A stretch of 7,313 bases of DNA, from positions 1 to 7,313 of the forward strand of contig JACMOY010000447.1 of NCBI GenBank assembly GCA_014377795.1, written 5' to 3'. Shown piece by piece: positions 1 to 7,242 of this stretch. The position numbers were made by a program, and so were the translations under genes. The first letter of the stretch is position 1, and each line of letters begins with the position of its first letter. The DNA is from Actinomycetota bacterium (GTDB lineage Bacteria > Actinomycetota > Actinomycetes > Actinomycetales > Angustibacteraceae). The notes beneath the pieces are model-generated. The model ran no database searches and was not told where the DNA came from. It saw only the letters and a program-made list of their open reading frames with translations.

Positions 1-959
1 CCCCCCCCCACCCCGTCCGGCGCGAGCACCAGGGGGCCCGCGGGGGCGCCCGTCGACGTCGTCGTGGGGGTCGTGGTCGCGCTCGACGGGGCGAGGCGCC
101 CGACGGCGCCGGCGACGAGCCGACGCAGGGTGGTGAAGCCCTGGGTGGTCGCGGGCGGCTCGTTGACCACGAGCGTCGACACGCTCGTCCCGCCCGCGGC
201 GGCGGCTACCGCTACCCACTCGACGCCGGCCGTGCCGCCCTGGAGGGTGCCGACGTCGACCTTGAAGGCGCGCGCGCCGTCCGTGCTCGTCGGGTCCTCG
301 GCGACGGTGACCTGCAGGTTGTTGCCGGGCACCTGGTCGAGCCGGGTCTGACAGCGCCGCAGGCCGTCGGCCAGGTCGGTGACCGCGGCCCGGGCCGCGG
401 CGGGGCTGGCGTAGGTGCGCACCCGCTGCGTGCCGAGCGGGGCCGACGTCGTCGCGTCGGCGACCTGGGCCAGGGCGACGTCGCCGCGTGGCTGTGTGTC
501 GACGTCGCAGGTGTGCACCTGCACCATCCCCTCGTTGGTGACGGTCTGCCACCGGGTCGCGTGGCCCGCCGCCAGGTCGGGGCCGGCCCACCGGTCGGCC
601 GGCAGGAACAGGCCGGGGTCGACCGAACCGGACGCCGCGTACAGCGGCGGCGGACCGGACTCGGCCGTGGTGTCCGGGGTCGAGGCTGGCGTCGGGGTCA
701 CCGTCGCGGCGGTGGTCGAGGTGACGGACGTCGCCGGCGGGACGACGGAGCGCCGGGCCTGGGGTGCGCCGGTGGTCAGCGCGGTGCCCCCGACGACCGC
801 GGCGACGGCCAGCGCCGACGTCCCGGCCAGGGCCGCGCGACGGCGGCGGGTGCGCTGGTCGCCCCGGGCTCGGACGTCGCTCGGGGGTCGCATCGGGAGC
901 GTCGCGACGTCCGAACGCAGGTCGAGAAGGGCTGCTCGCAGCTGCTCGTCATCACGCAC
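1..959 (-). CDS. Single-pass membrane protein coupled to the sigma factor (C-terminal part cut by window edge)
   Basis: The frame is open from a GTG at 959-957 to position 1 with no stop, giving about 319 residues of an incomplete protein. The start is supported by AAGGA at 972-968, eight bases upstream, and by an 8-base overlap with the end of the sigma factor gene, which suggests translational coupling. In order: a short charged cytoplasmic segment (1-36), an Arg-rich stretch (37-41), one hydrophobic helix (about 42-64), a Thr/Ser/Pro-rich linker (about 70-103), then a folded extracytoplasmic region with two cysteines near 151 and 203 that could form a disulfide. The tail turns Thr/Pro/Gly-rich near the edge. 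The architecture recalls membrane partners encoded after SigE-family sigma factors and PknH-like exported sensor domains, but I see no zinc-binding anti-sigma motif. A role as anti-sigma or sensor partner is inferred from position only. Confidence 0.82.
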   Translation of the reverse strand, partial: MRDDEQLRAALLDLRSDVATLPMRPPSDVRARGDQRTRRRRAALAGTSALAVAAVVGGTALTTGAPQARRSVVPPATSVTSTTAATVTPTPASTPDTTAESGPPPLYAASGSVDPGLFLPADRWAGPDLAAGHATRWQTVTNEGMVQVHTCDVDTQPRGDVALAQVADATTSAPLGTQRVRTYASPAAARAAVTDLADGLRRCQTRLDQVPGNNLQVTVAEDPTSTDGARAFKVDVGTLQGGTAGVEWVAVAAAAGGTSVSTLVVNEPPATTQGFTTLRRLVAGAVGRLAPSSATTTPTTTSTGAPAGPLVLAPDGVGG

Positions 960-1500
960 GGTGCACGTCCTTGGTGGTCGACGGGGCTGGTGAGGAGGTG
1001 GTCAGGTCGGTCGGGTCGAGATCGCCGATCACGGCTGCCAGGGCGGCCCGACCGCGGCTCAGGCGGGCCTTGACGGTGCCGACGGCGACGCCGGTCTGGG
1101 CCGCGACCTCGCCCACCGACAGACCGGACAGGTGGTGCAGCACGATCGCCTCGCGCTGGTCCGCGGTGATCCGGCGCAGTGCGGCGACGAGCACGGTGTG
1201 GTCCTCGCCCGGGGCGGGCGTGGTCTGCTCGCGGCCGTGCCGGCGCAGGTGCTGGACCGCGGTGCGGGCCCGGCGCCAGCGCGAGACCGCCACGCGCCGG
1301 GCGACGGTGCGCACCCAGGCCTCGGGGTCGGCGTACGTCCGCACCGCGCTCCACCGCTGCCAGGCCCGCGCGTACGCCTCGCTCACGCAGTCCTGGGCCT
1401 CGGACGCACTGCCGGTCATGGCGTACAGCTGGTAGAGGACGCGCCTGCTGGTGCCGCGGTAGAAGTCGTCGAACGACTCCACGAGGTCCTCGTCGGGCAC
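952..1500 (-). CDS. SigE-family (ECF-like) RNA polymerase sigma-70 factor
   Basis: A 182-residue sigma factor containing only regions 2 and 4, the size expected for the extracytoplasmic-function group. Region 2 covers about residues 8-75: FDDFYRGTSRRVLYQLYAMTG, then an acidic core-binding stretch (EAQDCVSEAYARAW) and a DNA-contacting helix (PEAWVRTVARRVAVSRWRR). Region 4 covers about 104-158, with the helix-turn-helix DQREAIVLHHLSGLSVGEVA followed by GVAVGTVKARLSRGRAAL. The wording matches the actinobacterial SigE-like family (of the TIGR02983 type) rather than the classical E. coli RpoE group. The ATG at 1500 is preceded by GAGAGGG with a 5-base spacer. The C-terminal tail (161-182) is Ser/Thr/Pro-rich and probably disordered. 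The gene ends in TGA inside the start region of the coupled membrane protein gene. Its promoter target is not visible. Confidence 0.93.
   Translation of the reverse strand: MPDEDLVESFDDFYRGTSRRVLYQLYAMTGSASEAQDCVSEAYARAWQRWSAVRTYADPEAWVRTVARRVAVSRWRRARTAVQHLRRHGREQTTPAPGEDHTVLVAALRRITADQREAIVLHHLSGLSVGEVAAQTGVAVGTVKARLSRGRAALAAVIGDLDPTDLTTSSPAPSTTKDVHRA
968..972 (-). promoter_or_regulatory. Ribosome binding site for the membrane protein gene
   Basis: AAGGA on the minus strand sits eight bases before the GTG at 959 and inside the 3' end of the sigma factor gene. It fixes the start of the downstream gene. Confidence 0.6.
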
Positions 1501-1505
1501 GGCCG

Positions 1506-1512
1506 CCCTCTC
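1506..1512 (-). promoter_or_regulatory. Ribosome binding site for the sigma factor
   Basis: GAGAGGG on the minus strand lies five bases before the ATG at 1500 and supports that start over longer versions of the reading frame. Confidence 0.65.
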
Positions 1513-1634
1513 GTCGTCGGCCGCGGGTCGCGGCGCGTTCGCAGATCATCACGCGCCGAGGGCCGGTGCGGTTGCGTCCGCGACACCCCGATCGTCGGCG
1601 GATGCGCCGCGAGCGGCGGCCCGCCCACGACGAT

Positions 1635-1638
1635 GGAG
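1635..1638 (+). promoter_or_regulatory. Ribosome binding site deciding the DUF6350 start
   Basis: GGAG lies six bases before the ATG at 1645. The alternative in-frame ATG at 1633 overlaps this site and has no Shine-Dalgarno sequence of its own, so 1645 is preferred. Confidence 0.6.
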
Positions 1639-1644
1639 CCCAGC

Positions 1645-2877
1645 ATGAGCCTCCTGGACCGCCTTCGCCCCGACCACCTCGACACCGCGCGCGAGCCGGT
1701 CGGCGCGGTGGGTGCCGCGTTGAGCGGCGCCGGGGCGGCCCTGCTGTCGCTGCTGGGGGTGGCCCTGCCGGTCCTGCTCACCTGGGCCGTGTCGCCCGAC
1801 ACCGCCGCGACGTGGGGCCAGGCGGTGCGGGTGTCGGCCGACGGCTGGCTGCTGCTGCACCACGTCGAGCTGACGGTGCCCGGCGGGTCGGTCTCGCTGC
1901 CGCCGCTGGGGCTGACCGCCCTGCCGGGTCTGGCCTGCTGGTGGGCCGGACGCCGGATCGCCGCCGGTCACCTGGACGACGACCTCGTACCCGGCGTCCG
2001 GCGCGGCGCTGCACCGAGCCCACGGGCGCTCGTGCTGCCCGTGGTGGCGATGGCGGCGGGCTATGCGCTCGTCGTGACGGTCGTCGCGCTGCTGGCCCGC
2101 GGTGACGGCGTGCGGCCGGTCGCCTGGCAGGCGTCGCTCGCCGGCCTGGTGCTGGCGCTGGTGGTCGGGGGCACCGCGGCGCTGCGACACGGGCGTCCCT
2201 CACCGGCCGTCGCCGACACCCTGCGGCTGCCCGCTCGGCTCCGACGGTGCGCCCGCCCCGCGGCGATGGCCGCCGTGAGCCTGGTGGGGCTGGGGGCGCT
2301 CGTGGTCGCGGGCGCGCTGCTGGTGCACCACGACCGGGTGCAGTCCCTGCATCGCGCGCTGGACCCCGGCGTCGTCGGCGGCGCCGTGCTCACCGTCGCC
2401 GAGGTCGGCGTCGTGCCCAACTTGGTCCTGTTCGCTGTCGCCTGGCTCGCCGGGCCAGGGTTCGCGGTCGGGGTCGCGACGTCCGTGACGCCGGCCGGCT
2501 CGACCCTGGGCCTGCTGCCGCTCGTGCCGCTGCTCGGCGCCGTTCCCGCGACGGGCGCGCTGCCGCCCGTGATGTGGGCCGTCGTCGCCGTGCCGGTGCT
2601 CGTCGGCGCCGGAGCCGGATGGGTGGTGGCGCGCCGACGTCCGGCCGAGGCGAGAGTCCTGGACGTGGTCGCCGACGGGCTCACCAGCGCCGCGCTGGCG
2701 GCGGCGGTTCTTGCCGCCGCGATCACGGTCGCGGGTGGCGCTGCCGGCCCCGGTGCCCTGGCTGCCGTCGGGGCGAGTGGCTGGAAGGTTGCCCTGGTGC
2801 TGGCCGCTGAGCTGGCTGCGGGCGCCGCGGCGTCCGCCTGGGCCACCCACCGGCGCCGGGCGGCCCGACCCGCCTGA
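1645..2877 (+). CDS. DUF6350 family polytopic membrane protein
   Basis: A 410-residue integral membrane protein with about nine or ten hydrophobic segments, near residues 20-49, 83-102, 127-151, 159-180, 203-228, 243-270, 285-302, 305-329, 342-365 and 378-400. They are joined by short Arg-rich loops. The stretch VVPNLVLFAVAWLAGPGFAVG (about 256-276) and the early SVSLPPLGLTALPGL segment (82-96) are the features by which I recognise the actinobacterial DUF6350 family, whose members often sit directly before purN. No function is established; no catalytic or transporter signature is visible. The open frame extends far upstream, but only the 1645 start has a suitably spaced GGAG, and upstream translation would run antisense through the sigma factor gene. 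It ends 25 bases before purN. Family assignment is from recall of sequence pattern and gene context. Confidence 0.88.
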   Translation: MSLLDRLRPDHLDTAREPVGAVGAALSGAGAALLSLLGVALPVLLTWAVSPDTAATWGQAVRVSADGWLLLHHVELTVPGGSVSLPPLGLTALPGLACWWAGRRIAAGHLDDDLVPGVRRGAAPSPRALVLPVVAMAAGYALVVTVVALLARGDGVRPVAWQASLAGLVLALVVGGTAALRHGRPSPAVADTLRLPARLRRCARPAAMAAVSLVGLGALVVAGALLVHHDRVQSLHRALDPGVVGGAVLTVAEVGVVPNLVLFAVAWLAGPGFAVGVATSVTPAGSTLGLLPLVPLLGAVPATGALPPVMWAVVAVPVLVGAGAGWVVARRRPAEARVLDVVADGLTSAALAAAVLAAAITVAGGAAGPGALAAVGASGWKVALVLAAELAAGAAASAWATHRRRAARPA

Positions 2878-2888
2878 GCGGCCGGCGA

Positions 2889-2902
2889 TAGCCTGTCCCG
2901 CC
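2889..2902 (+). promoter_or_regulatory. Putative -10 element of a leaderless-type promoter for purN
   Basis: TAGCCT at 2889-2894 fits the actinobacterial -10 pattern TAnnnT and ends eight bases before the GTG start of purN. No Shine-Dalgarno sequence lies in this gap. A weak -35 candidate, CCGACC at 2865-2870, is 18 bases upstream, inside the end of the DUF6350 gene. Together these suggest that purN-purH transcription starts at or very near the GTG. This is inferred from spacing only. Confidence 0.45.
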
Positions 2903-3532
2903 GTGCCCGTCTCCACGCCACCTCGTGCCCCCACGCGGGTCGTGGTGCTCGTCTCCGGAGCCGGCACCAACCTCGCCGCGCTGCTCGAGGCCGGCGTCGA
3001 TCCGGCGTACGGCGCGCGCGTCGTCGCGGTGGGATCGGACCGGCCCGGCACCGAGGCGCTCGAGCGGGCGGACCGGGCGGGCGTGGCGACCTTCGTCCAC
3101 CGGGTGGCCGACTGCGTCGACCGCGCAGCGTGGGACGTCGGGCTCGCCGACCTGGTCGCCGCCCACCAGCCCGACCTCGTCGTCTCGGCCGGCTTCATGA
3201 AGCTGGTCGGCCCGGCGTTCCTGGCCCGGTTCGGTGGCCGCTTCGTGAACACCCACCCGGCGCTGCTGCCCGCCTTCCCGGGGACCCACGCGGTCGCCGA
3301 CGCGCTGGCTCACGGCGTGCGGGTCACCGGCGCGACACTGTTCATGGTCGACGAGGGCGTCGACACCGGCGCCATCATCGACCAGCGCGCCGTGCGGGTG
3401 GCTGACGACGACACCGTCGCGTCGCTGCACGGGCGGATCAAGGACGTCGAGCGCACGATGCTCGTCGAGCACGTCGGCGCCATGGCCCGCAAAGGCTGGA
3501 CCATCCACGACAGAAGGGTCACCATCTCGTGA
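2903..3532 (+). CDS. purN: Phosphoribosylglycinamide formyltransferase, 10-formyl-THF dependent (PurN)
   Basis: This cytosolic enzyme transfers a formyl group from 10-formyl-tetrahydrofolate to glycinamide ribonucleotide, the third step of de novo purine synthesis. The 209-residue product is close to the family's usual 190-215. The N-terminal strand and phosphate-binding loop read [20 protein letters not shown] (12-31). The catalytic triad equivalent to E. coli N106/H108/D144 is present as N116 and H118 in [17 protein letters not shown] and D154 in DEGVDTGAI. The folate-site strand [14 protein letters not shown] is also intact. The GTG at 2903 is chosen because it gives a short N-terminal extension before the first strand; the longer frame runs back into the DUF6350 gene. 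There is no Shine-Dalgarno sequence, so initiation may be leaderless. The TGA overlaps the GTG of purH by four bases, which indicates co-translation. Confidence 0.97.
   Translation: MPVSTPPRAPTRVVVLVSGAGTNLAALLEAGVDPAYGARVVAVGSDRPGTEALERADRAGVATFVHRVADCVDRAAWDVGLADLVAAHQPDLVVSAGFMKLVGPAFLARFGGRFVNTHPALLPAFPGTHAVADALAHGVRVTGATLFMVDEGVDTGAIIDQRAVRVADDDTVASLHGRIKDVERTMLVEHVGAMARKGWTIHDRRVTIS
3512..3518 (+). promoter_or_regulatory. Ribosome binding site for purH
   Basis: AGAAGGG inside the 3' end of purN lies ten bases before the GTG at 3529. It gives purH its own initiation signal in addition to coupling through the GTGA overlap. Confidence 0.6.
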
Positions 3533-5088
3533 ACGACGAGCGCCCCATCCGCAGGGCCCTGATCTCGGTGTATGACAAGACCGGGCTCGAGGCGCTGGCC
3601 ACCGCCCTGCACGCCGCCGGTGTCGCGATCGTCTCCACCGGGTCGACCGCGTCGCGGATCGCCGCCGCCGGTGTTCCGGTGACCGCGGTCGAGGAGGTCA
3701 CCGGGTTCCCCGAGTGCCTCGACGGCCGGGTCAAGACCCTGCACCCCGCGGTGCACGCGGGCATCCTGGCCGACCTGCGGCTGCCCGACCACCGCCGCCA
3801 GCTCGACGAGCTCGGCATCACGCCGTTCGACCTGGTCGTGAGCAACCTCTACCCCTTCGCCGACACGGTGGCCTCGGGCGCCACCCCGGACGAGTGCGTC
3901 GAGCAGATCGACATCGGCGGCCCGTCGATGGTGCGCGCGGCCGCCAAGAACCACCCGAGCGTCGCGATCGTCACCTCGCCCGCGCAGTACGACGATGTAT
4001 TGCAGACGTTGCAGGGCAACGGTTTCAGCCTCGAGCAGCGGCGTGCGCTCGCGGCAGCCGCGTTCCGGCACACCGCGTCGTACGACGTCGCCGTCGCCTC
4101 GTGGATGGGCAGCGTCCTCGCGCCGGACGGTGGGGACAGCCCGTTCCCCACCTGGGTGGGCGCCACCTGGCAGCGTGCGTCGGTGCTGCGCTACGGCGAG
4201 AACCCGCACCAGGGGGCCGCGCTCTACACCGGCTCGCACCCGGGTCTGGCCGCGGCGACGCAGCTGCACGGCAAGGAGATGTCGTACAACAACTACGTCG
4301 ACGCGGACGCCGCCCTGCGTGCCGCCTACGACTTCGAGGGCCCGGCGGTCGCGATCATCAAGCACGCCAACCCCTGCGGCATCGCGACGGGCGCCGACAT
4401 CGGTGACGCGCACGCCAAGGCGCACGCGTGCGACCCGGTCTCGGCCTTCGGCGGGGTCATCGCCGCCAACCGACCCGTGACGCGGGCGATGGCCGAGCAG
4501 GTCGCCGAGGTGTTCACCGAGGTTGTCGTCGCCCCGGCGTACGACGTTGACGCCCTCGAAGTGCTGCAGCGCAGGAAGAACGTGCGGTTGCTGCAGGTCG
4601 AGCACACCCAACCGGGTGCTGCGGTCGAGATGCGGGCGATCAGCGGCGGGCTGCTGATGCAGCAACGCGACCTGGTCGACGCCACCGGCGGCGACCCCGC
4701 GTCGTGGGCCCTCGCCGCCGGCGAGGCGGTCGACGCCGCGACGCTGGCCGACCTCGAGTTCGCCTGGCGCGCGGTGCGGGCGGTCAAGTCCAACGCCATC
4801 CTGCTGGCCCGCGACGGGGCGAGCGTCGGGGTCGGCATGGGTCAGGTCAACCGGGTGGACTCCTGCCGCCTGGCGGTCGAGCGGGCCGGCGCCGAGCGCG
4901 CGCGGGGGGCGGTCGCGGCGTCCGACGCGTTCTTCCCGTTCGCCGACGGGCTGCAGGTGCTGCTGGACGCGGGGGTGCGGGCCGTCGTCCAGCCCGGCGG
5001 GTCGATCCGCGACGACGAGGTCGTCGAGGCGGCGCGCGCAGCCGGCGTCAGCCTGTACCTCACCGGTACGCGGCACTTCGCGCACTGA
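3529..5088 (+). CDS. purH: Bifunctional AICAR formyltransferase / IMP cyclohydrolase (PurH)
   Basis: PurH catalyses the last two steps of IMP synthesis: formylation of AICAR with 10-formyl-tetrahydrofolate, then ring closure to IMP. The 519-residue product matches the family's length of about 510-530. The N-terminal cyclohydrolase (MGS-like) domain begins [20 protein letters not shown] and contains STGSTASRI and the active-site segment [15 protein letters not shown] (K69-T70-L71-H72-P73). The transformylase domain follows, with [14 protein letters not shown], the catalytic KHANPCGIA (K278, H279, N281), then [14 protein letters not shown]. The C terminus has the conserved [21 protein letters not shown] and the terminal TGTRHFAH. 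All expected motifs are intact. The gene starts at a GTG overlapping the purN stop, so the two are one transcription unit. It stops 11 bases before the stop of the convergent gene at 5100, with no obvious terminator hairpin between. Confidence 0.99.
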   Translation: MNDERPIRRALISVYDKTGLEALATALHAAGVAIVSTGSTASRIAAAGVPVTAVEEVTGFPECLDGRVKTLHPAVHAGILADLRLPDHRRQLDELGITPFDLVVSNLYPFADTVASGATPDECVEQIDIGGPSMVRAAAKNHPSVAIVTSPAQYDDVLQTLQGNGFSLEQRRALAAAAFRHTASYDVAVASWMGSVLAPDGGDSPFPTWVGATWQRASVLRYGENPHQGAALYTGSHPGLAAATQLHGKEMSYNNYVDADAALRAAYDFEGPAVAIIKHANPCGIATGADIGDAHAKAHACDPVSAFGGVIAANRPVTRAMAEQVAEVFTEVVVAPAYDVDALEVLQRRKNVRLLQVEHTQPGAAVEMRAISGGLLMQQRDLVDATGGDPASWALAAGEAVDAATLADLEFAWRAVRAVKSNAILLARDGASVGVGMGQVNRVDSCRLAVERAGAERARGAVAASDAFFPFADGLQVLLDAGVRAVVQPGGSIRDDEVVEAARAAGVSLYLTGTRHFAH

Positions 5089-5099
5089 GGGCCCGCGCG

Positions 5100-5975
5100 T
5101 CAGGCCGGCGGTGTGGCTCTGGCCTGGTCGTAGATGCGCTGCAGGACAGGGTCGACCGAGGTGCCCGGACGGCGGCCGGCGCGGTAGGTGCGTGCCGCCG
5201 CCGTCCGCTGGGCCAGCTCGTCCTCGACCACGGCACTGCGGTCGGGGAACTGGTCGAGCACGAAGTGCGGGAACGCGTCGGCCAGCCGCGTGACGGCGCG
5301 CACGGCTCGCGCTGCGCGGCCGACATCGGCCAGCGCGGTGCCGCGATAGGGCCACCACAGGTGCACCGCGTCACCGGCGAGGGTCAGAGCGGCCTCGCTC
5401 GGCACGGCGTCCAGCAGCAGCGCCATGACCGCCGGGGTGAGCAGGGCGGCGCTGGCCCGCAGATCGGCGGTGTGCACCGTGTACCGGGCGGCGAAGTCGA
5501 GCGACTCCGTCGACCACGCGGTGCCGGGGTCGTCGAGGTCTCGCAGCGCCCGCGGCAGCCAGGCCACCGGCGGCAGCCACGCGCCGGGCAGACGCACCAG
5601 GGCGCCGGCCCAGCGGGGCGCCTCGCCAGGGGCCCGGCGCAGCGGCGCCATGCCGGTGGCACCGGCCGGGCCGGCGCCGAGCCCGGTGAGGGTGAGGTCG
5701 TGGGGCAGGTCGTCGTCGCCCGCCTCGAGCCCGGGGTCACGGGCGGTCACCGCGAGGACGGCCAGCGCGCGGGGGTCGACGTCCGAGCCGCCCACCCACT
5801 GCAGCAGCCGGGTCGAGCCCTTGACGTCCCCGAGTCGCCACGGGTGCAGCTGGGGCAGGGCCCGCACGGTGCGAACGACGGCCGACTGGGTCCACACCTC
5901 GGTCAGCGGCGTGACGGCGCGCCAGTCACCGCGCCAGCAGGCGCTCGCGTCGGGTGCGGCGGTGGTGGTCGGCAC
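5100..5975 (-). CDS. Conserved-looking protein of unknown function
   Basis: A soluble-looking protein of about 291 residues, with no signal peptide and no clear membrane helix. It is Trp-, Leu- and Ala-rich, with an Ala/Gly/Pro-rich middle (100-122) and a charged C terminus (249-288). The most family-like block is residues 157-208: [18 protein letters not shown], then [15 protein letters not shown] and [12 protein letters not shown]. This loosely resembles the terminal block of DUF3137-type proteins, but I would not assign a family. The preferred start is the GTG at 5975, which leaves a 70-base divergent promoter region before folD. An in-frame ATG at 6047 would add 24 residues, but it overlaps the folD start codon and lacks a ribosome binding site. 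The gene converges on purH and diverges from folD. That the frame is real is supported by coherent protein-like composition and normal GC3 bias. Function unknown. Confidence 0.78.
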   Translation of the reverse strand: MPTTTAAPDASACWRGDWRAVTPLTEVWTQSAVVRTVRALPQLHPWRLGDVKGSTRLLQWVGGSDVDPRALAVLAVTARDPGLEAGDDDLPHDLTLTGLGAGPAGATGMAPLRRAPGEAPRWAGALVRLPGAWLPPVAWLPRALRDLDDPGTAWSTESLDFAARYTVHTADLRASAALLTPAVMALLLDAVPSEAALTLAGDAVHLWWPYRGTALADVGRAARAVRAVTRLADAFPHFVLDQFPDRSAVVEDELAQRTAAARTYRAGRRPGTSVDPVLQRIYDQARATPPA

Positions 5976-6045
5976 CCCGGCAATGTCGGCAGCGGCGGCG
6001 TCCGCCTTGATCTGGCGCTCTCCTGGCGCGTGGAAGGATGACGGC
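5976..6045. promoter_or_regulatory. Divergent promoter region between the unknown gene and folD
   Basis: This 70-base gap separates the two divergent starts if the GTG at 5975 is correct. On the minus strand GACATT ends six bases before that GTG and could be a leaderless-type -10 element. On the plus strand TTGATC at 6007-6012 is a -35-like hexamer, without a well-spaced -10. The region must serve folD, but the exact promoter cannot be fixed by eye. Confidence 0.35.
6032..6038 (+). promoter_or_regulatory. Strong ribosome binding site for folD
   Basis: GGAAGGA with a 7-base spacer before the ATG at 6046. It is the best Shine-Dalgarno match in the window and decides the folD start. Confidence 0.75.
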
Positions 6046-6921
6046 ATGACCGCACGGCTGCTCGACGGCAAAGCCACGGCGGCAGCGATCCGCACCGACC
6101 TCACCGCGCGGGTCGCCGCGCTCCGCGCCGCGGGCGTGGTGCCCGGGCTCGGCACGCTGATCGTCGGCGACGACCCGGCCAGCCACGCGTACGTCGCGGG
6201 CAAGCACCGCGACTGCGCCGCCGTCGGCATCACCTCGATCCAGCGCGAGCTGCCCGCCGACGCCACCCAGGGCCAGGTCGAGGACGCCGTCCGCGAGCTC
6301 AACGCCGACCCGGCCTGCACCGGGTACAACGTCCAGCTGCCGCTGCCGCGCGGGCTGGACGAAGGTGCCGTGCTCGACCTGATCGACCCCGCCAAGGACG
6401 CCGACGGCCTGGCGCCGGCCAGCCTCGGCCGGCTCACGCTGATGCAGCCCGGTCCGCTGCCGTGCACGCCGCGCGGCGCCGTCGAGCTGATGCGCGCGTT
6501 CGGGATCGAGCTGGACGGCGCGGACGTGGTGGTGGTGGGCCGCGGCCCGACGGCCGGTCGGCCGATGGCGCTGCTGCTGGGCCGACGTACCGAGAACGCC
6601 ACGGTCACCCTGTGCCACACCGGGACCCGCGACCTGGCGTCGCACACCCGCCGCGCTGACATCGTGATCGCCTCGGCCGGCTCGCCCGGCCTGATCACCG
6701 CCGACATGGTGCGCCCGGGCGGCGTCGTCGCCGACCTCGGCTCGACCCGCCTGGCCGGGCCCGACGGCGTCGTGCGCCCGGTCGGTGACGTCGCCGCGGA
6801 CGTCGCCGAGGTGGCCGGGTGGCTCGCGCCGATCCCCGGCGGCGTGGGGCCGATGACGCGCGCGATGCTGCTGACCAACGTCGTCGAGGCTGCCGAAGCC
6901 GCTGCGGCCGACGTCGGGTGA
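6046..6921 (+). CDS. folD: Bifunctional methylene-THF dehydrogenase / methenyl-THF cyclohydrolase (FolD)
   Basis: This cytosolic enzyme interconverts 5,10-methylene-, 5,10-methenyl- and 10-formyl-tetrahydrofolate and so supplies the formyl donor used by PurN and PurH. The 291-residue length is normal. The catalytic residues are visible: Y49 and K53 in [18 protein letters not shown]97 in [13 protein letters not shown], and D120 in [10 protein letters not shown]. The [11 protein letters not shown] segment (139-149) leads into the NADP-binding Rossmann domain, with [18 protein letters not shown] (161-178), then [10 protein letters not shown]. The nucleotide loop GRGPTAGRP differs from the GxSxxVGRP of many bacteria but resembles the GRGxTxGRP form I recall from actinobacteria. 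The closing [19 protein letters not shown] (262-280) is intact. A strong GGAAGGA ribosome binding site precedes the ATG. The stop codon overlaps the GTG of the DUF3017 gene. Confidence 0.98.
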   Translation: MTARLLDGKATAAAIRTDLTARVAALRAAGVVPGLGTLIVGDDPASHAYVAGKHRDCAAVGITSIQRELPADATQGQVEDAVRELNADPACTGYNVQLPLPRGLDEGAVLDLIDPAKDADGLAPASLGRLTLMQPGPLPCTPRGAVELMRAFGIELDGADVVVVGRGPTAGRPMALLLGRRTENATVTLCHTGTRDLASHTRRADIVIASAGSPGLITADMVRPGGVVADLGSTRLAGPDGVVRPVGDVAADVAEVAGWLAPIPGGVGPMTRAMLLTNVVEAAEAAAADVG

Positions 6922-7205
6922 CCCGCGGCGAGCCCGAGATGGCCGCCCAGCGGCTGGTCGGCCCGTGGCTGGTGCTCGCGGGCTTCGTCCTGGTCGCCGT
7001 GGGCGCCGTCGTCGCCGGCAGCGTGCGGCTGGGCGGCTACCTGCTGGCGGCCGGGTTCGCGCTGTCCGCGCTGCTGCGGCTGGTGCTGCCCTCACGGGCC
7101 GTGGGCGCCGCCGCCGTCCGCTCGCGCACCACCGACGTGGTGGGCCTGGCCCTGGTCGCGGTCGCCGCCGCCGTCCTCACCGCAACCCTCAACCTCGCCC
7201 CCTGA
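6918..7205 (+). CDS. DUF3017 family small membrane protein
   Basis: A 95-residue protein with three hydrophobic helices, near residues 14-35, 38-54 and 74-92. Between helices 2 and 3 lies a basic loop with [25 protein letters not shown]. The LRLVLP...G..AVRSR..D pattern and the position after folD are what I know of actinobacterial DUF3017. Function is unknown. The GTG at 6918 overlaps the folD TGA in a GTGA arrangement, which indicates coupling. An ATG at 6939, with a weak GGCGAG six bases upstream, would give an 88-residue protein that keeps all three helices, so the start is not certain. Confidence 0.9.
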   Translation: MTRGEPEMAAQRLVGPWLVLAGFVLVAVGAVVAGSVRLGGYLLAAGFALSALLRLVLPSRAVGAAAVRSRTTDVVGLALVAVAAAVLTATLNLAP

Positions 7206-7242
7206 CCCCGACCCCCGCCCCCCGAGCCCGACCCCCGACCCC
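7206..7242. repeat. C-rich / G-quadruplex-type tract after the DUF3017 gene
   Basis: Six consecutive C runs of 4, 5, 6, 3, 5 and 4 bases are separated only by GA, G, GAG, GA and GA. The minus strand therefore carries six G runs of three or more with loops of one to three bases, which satisfies the usual G-quadruplex pattern. No gene is supported here. The tract flows into the inverted repeat that starts at 7233. Confidence 0.7.

Larger units (their letters stand above)
1501..1644. other. Divergent intergenic region between the sigma factor and DUF6350 genes
   Basis: These 144 bases must hold the promoters of both divergent genes. Besides the two ribosome binding sites I see no confident -35/-10 pair on either strand. 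On the minus strand an AT-richer patch (GATGATCT, around 1544-1551) is the best -10-like candidate for the sigma factor, without a clear -35 partner. No long inverted repeat or operator stands out. Confidence 0.4.

Noticed and set aside
1..14. C9 homopolymer followed by A and C4 at the window start, considered as a regulatory or phase-variable tract
   Set aside because: It lies in frame in the minus-strand gene as Gly-rich codons. Slippage is conceivable, but nothing else supports it, and the edge prevents judging the frame.
776..1552. Minus-strand frame of 258 residues overlapping the sigma factor
   Set aside because: It is a frame-shifted shadow of the sigma factor and the membrane protein gene, Arg/Pro-rich with no motif. 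The sigma frame carries all recognisable regions.
1132..1644. Long plus-strand frame extending the DUF6350 gene upstream by about 170 residues
   Set aside because: It runs antisense through the sigma factor gene, has a low-complexity Arg/Gly/Ala translation, and the well-spaced GGAG supports the start at 1645.
2878..2902. Possible riboswitch before purN
   Set aside because: The gap is only 25 bases, too short for a purine or folate riboswitch aptamer, and no such motif is visible.
3994..4026. Short AT-richer patch with GTA and TTG codons inside purH
   Set aside because: It is too short to indicate transfer or an insertion. The purH frame and motifs continue normally on both sides.
3310..5358. 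682-residue minus-strand frame antisense to purH
   Set aside because: Long antisense frames are expected in DNA with extreme GC3. Its translation is repetitive Arg/Gly/Asp/Val and mirrors purH codons, while purH is unambiguous.
4704..6041. 445-residue plus-strand frame across the end of purH and the unknown gene
   Set aside because: Its translation is Gly/Arg/Gln low complexity, overlapping purH in another frame and the minus-strand gene antisense.
5976..6878. Upstream extension of the unknown minus-strand gene through folD
   Set aside because: This part is antisense to folD and has Ser/Ala/Arg-rich shadow composition. The protein-like sequence begins near the GTG at 5975.
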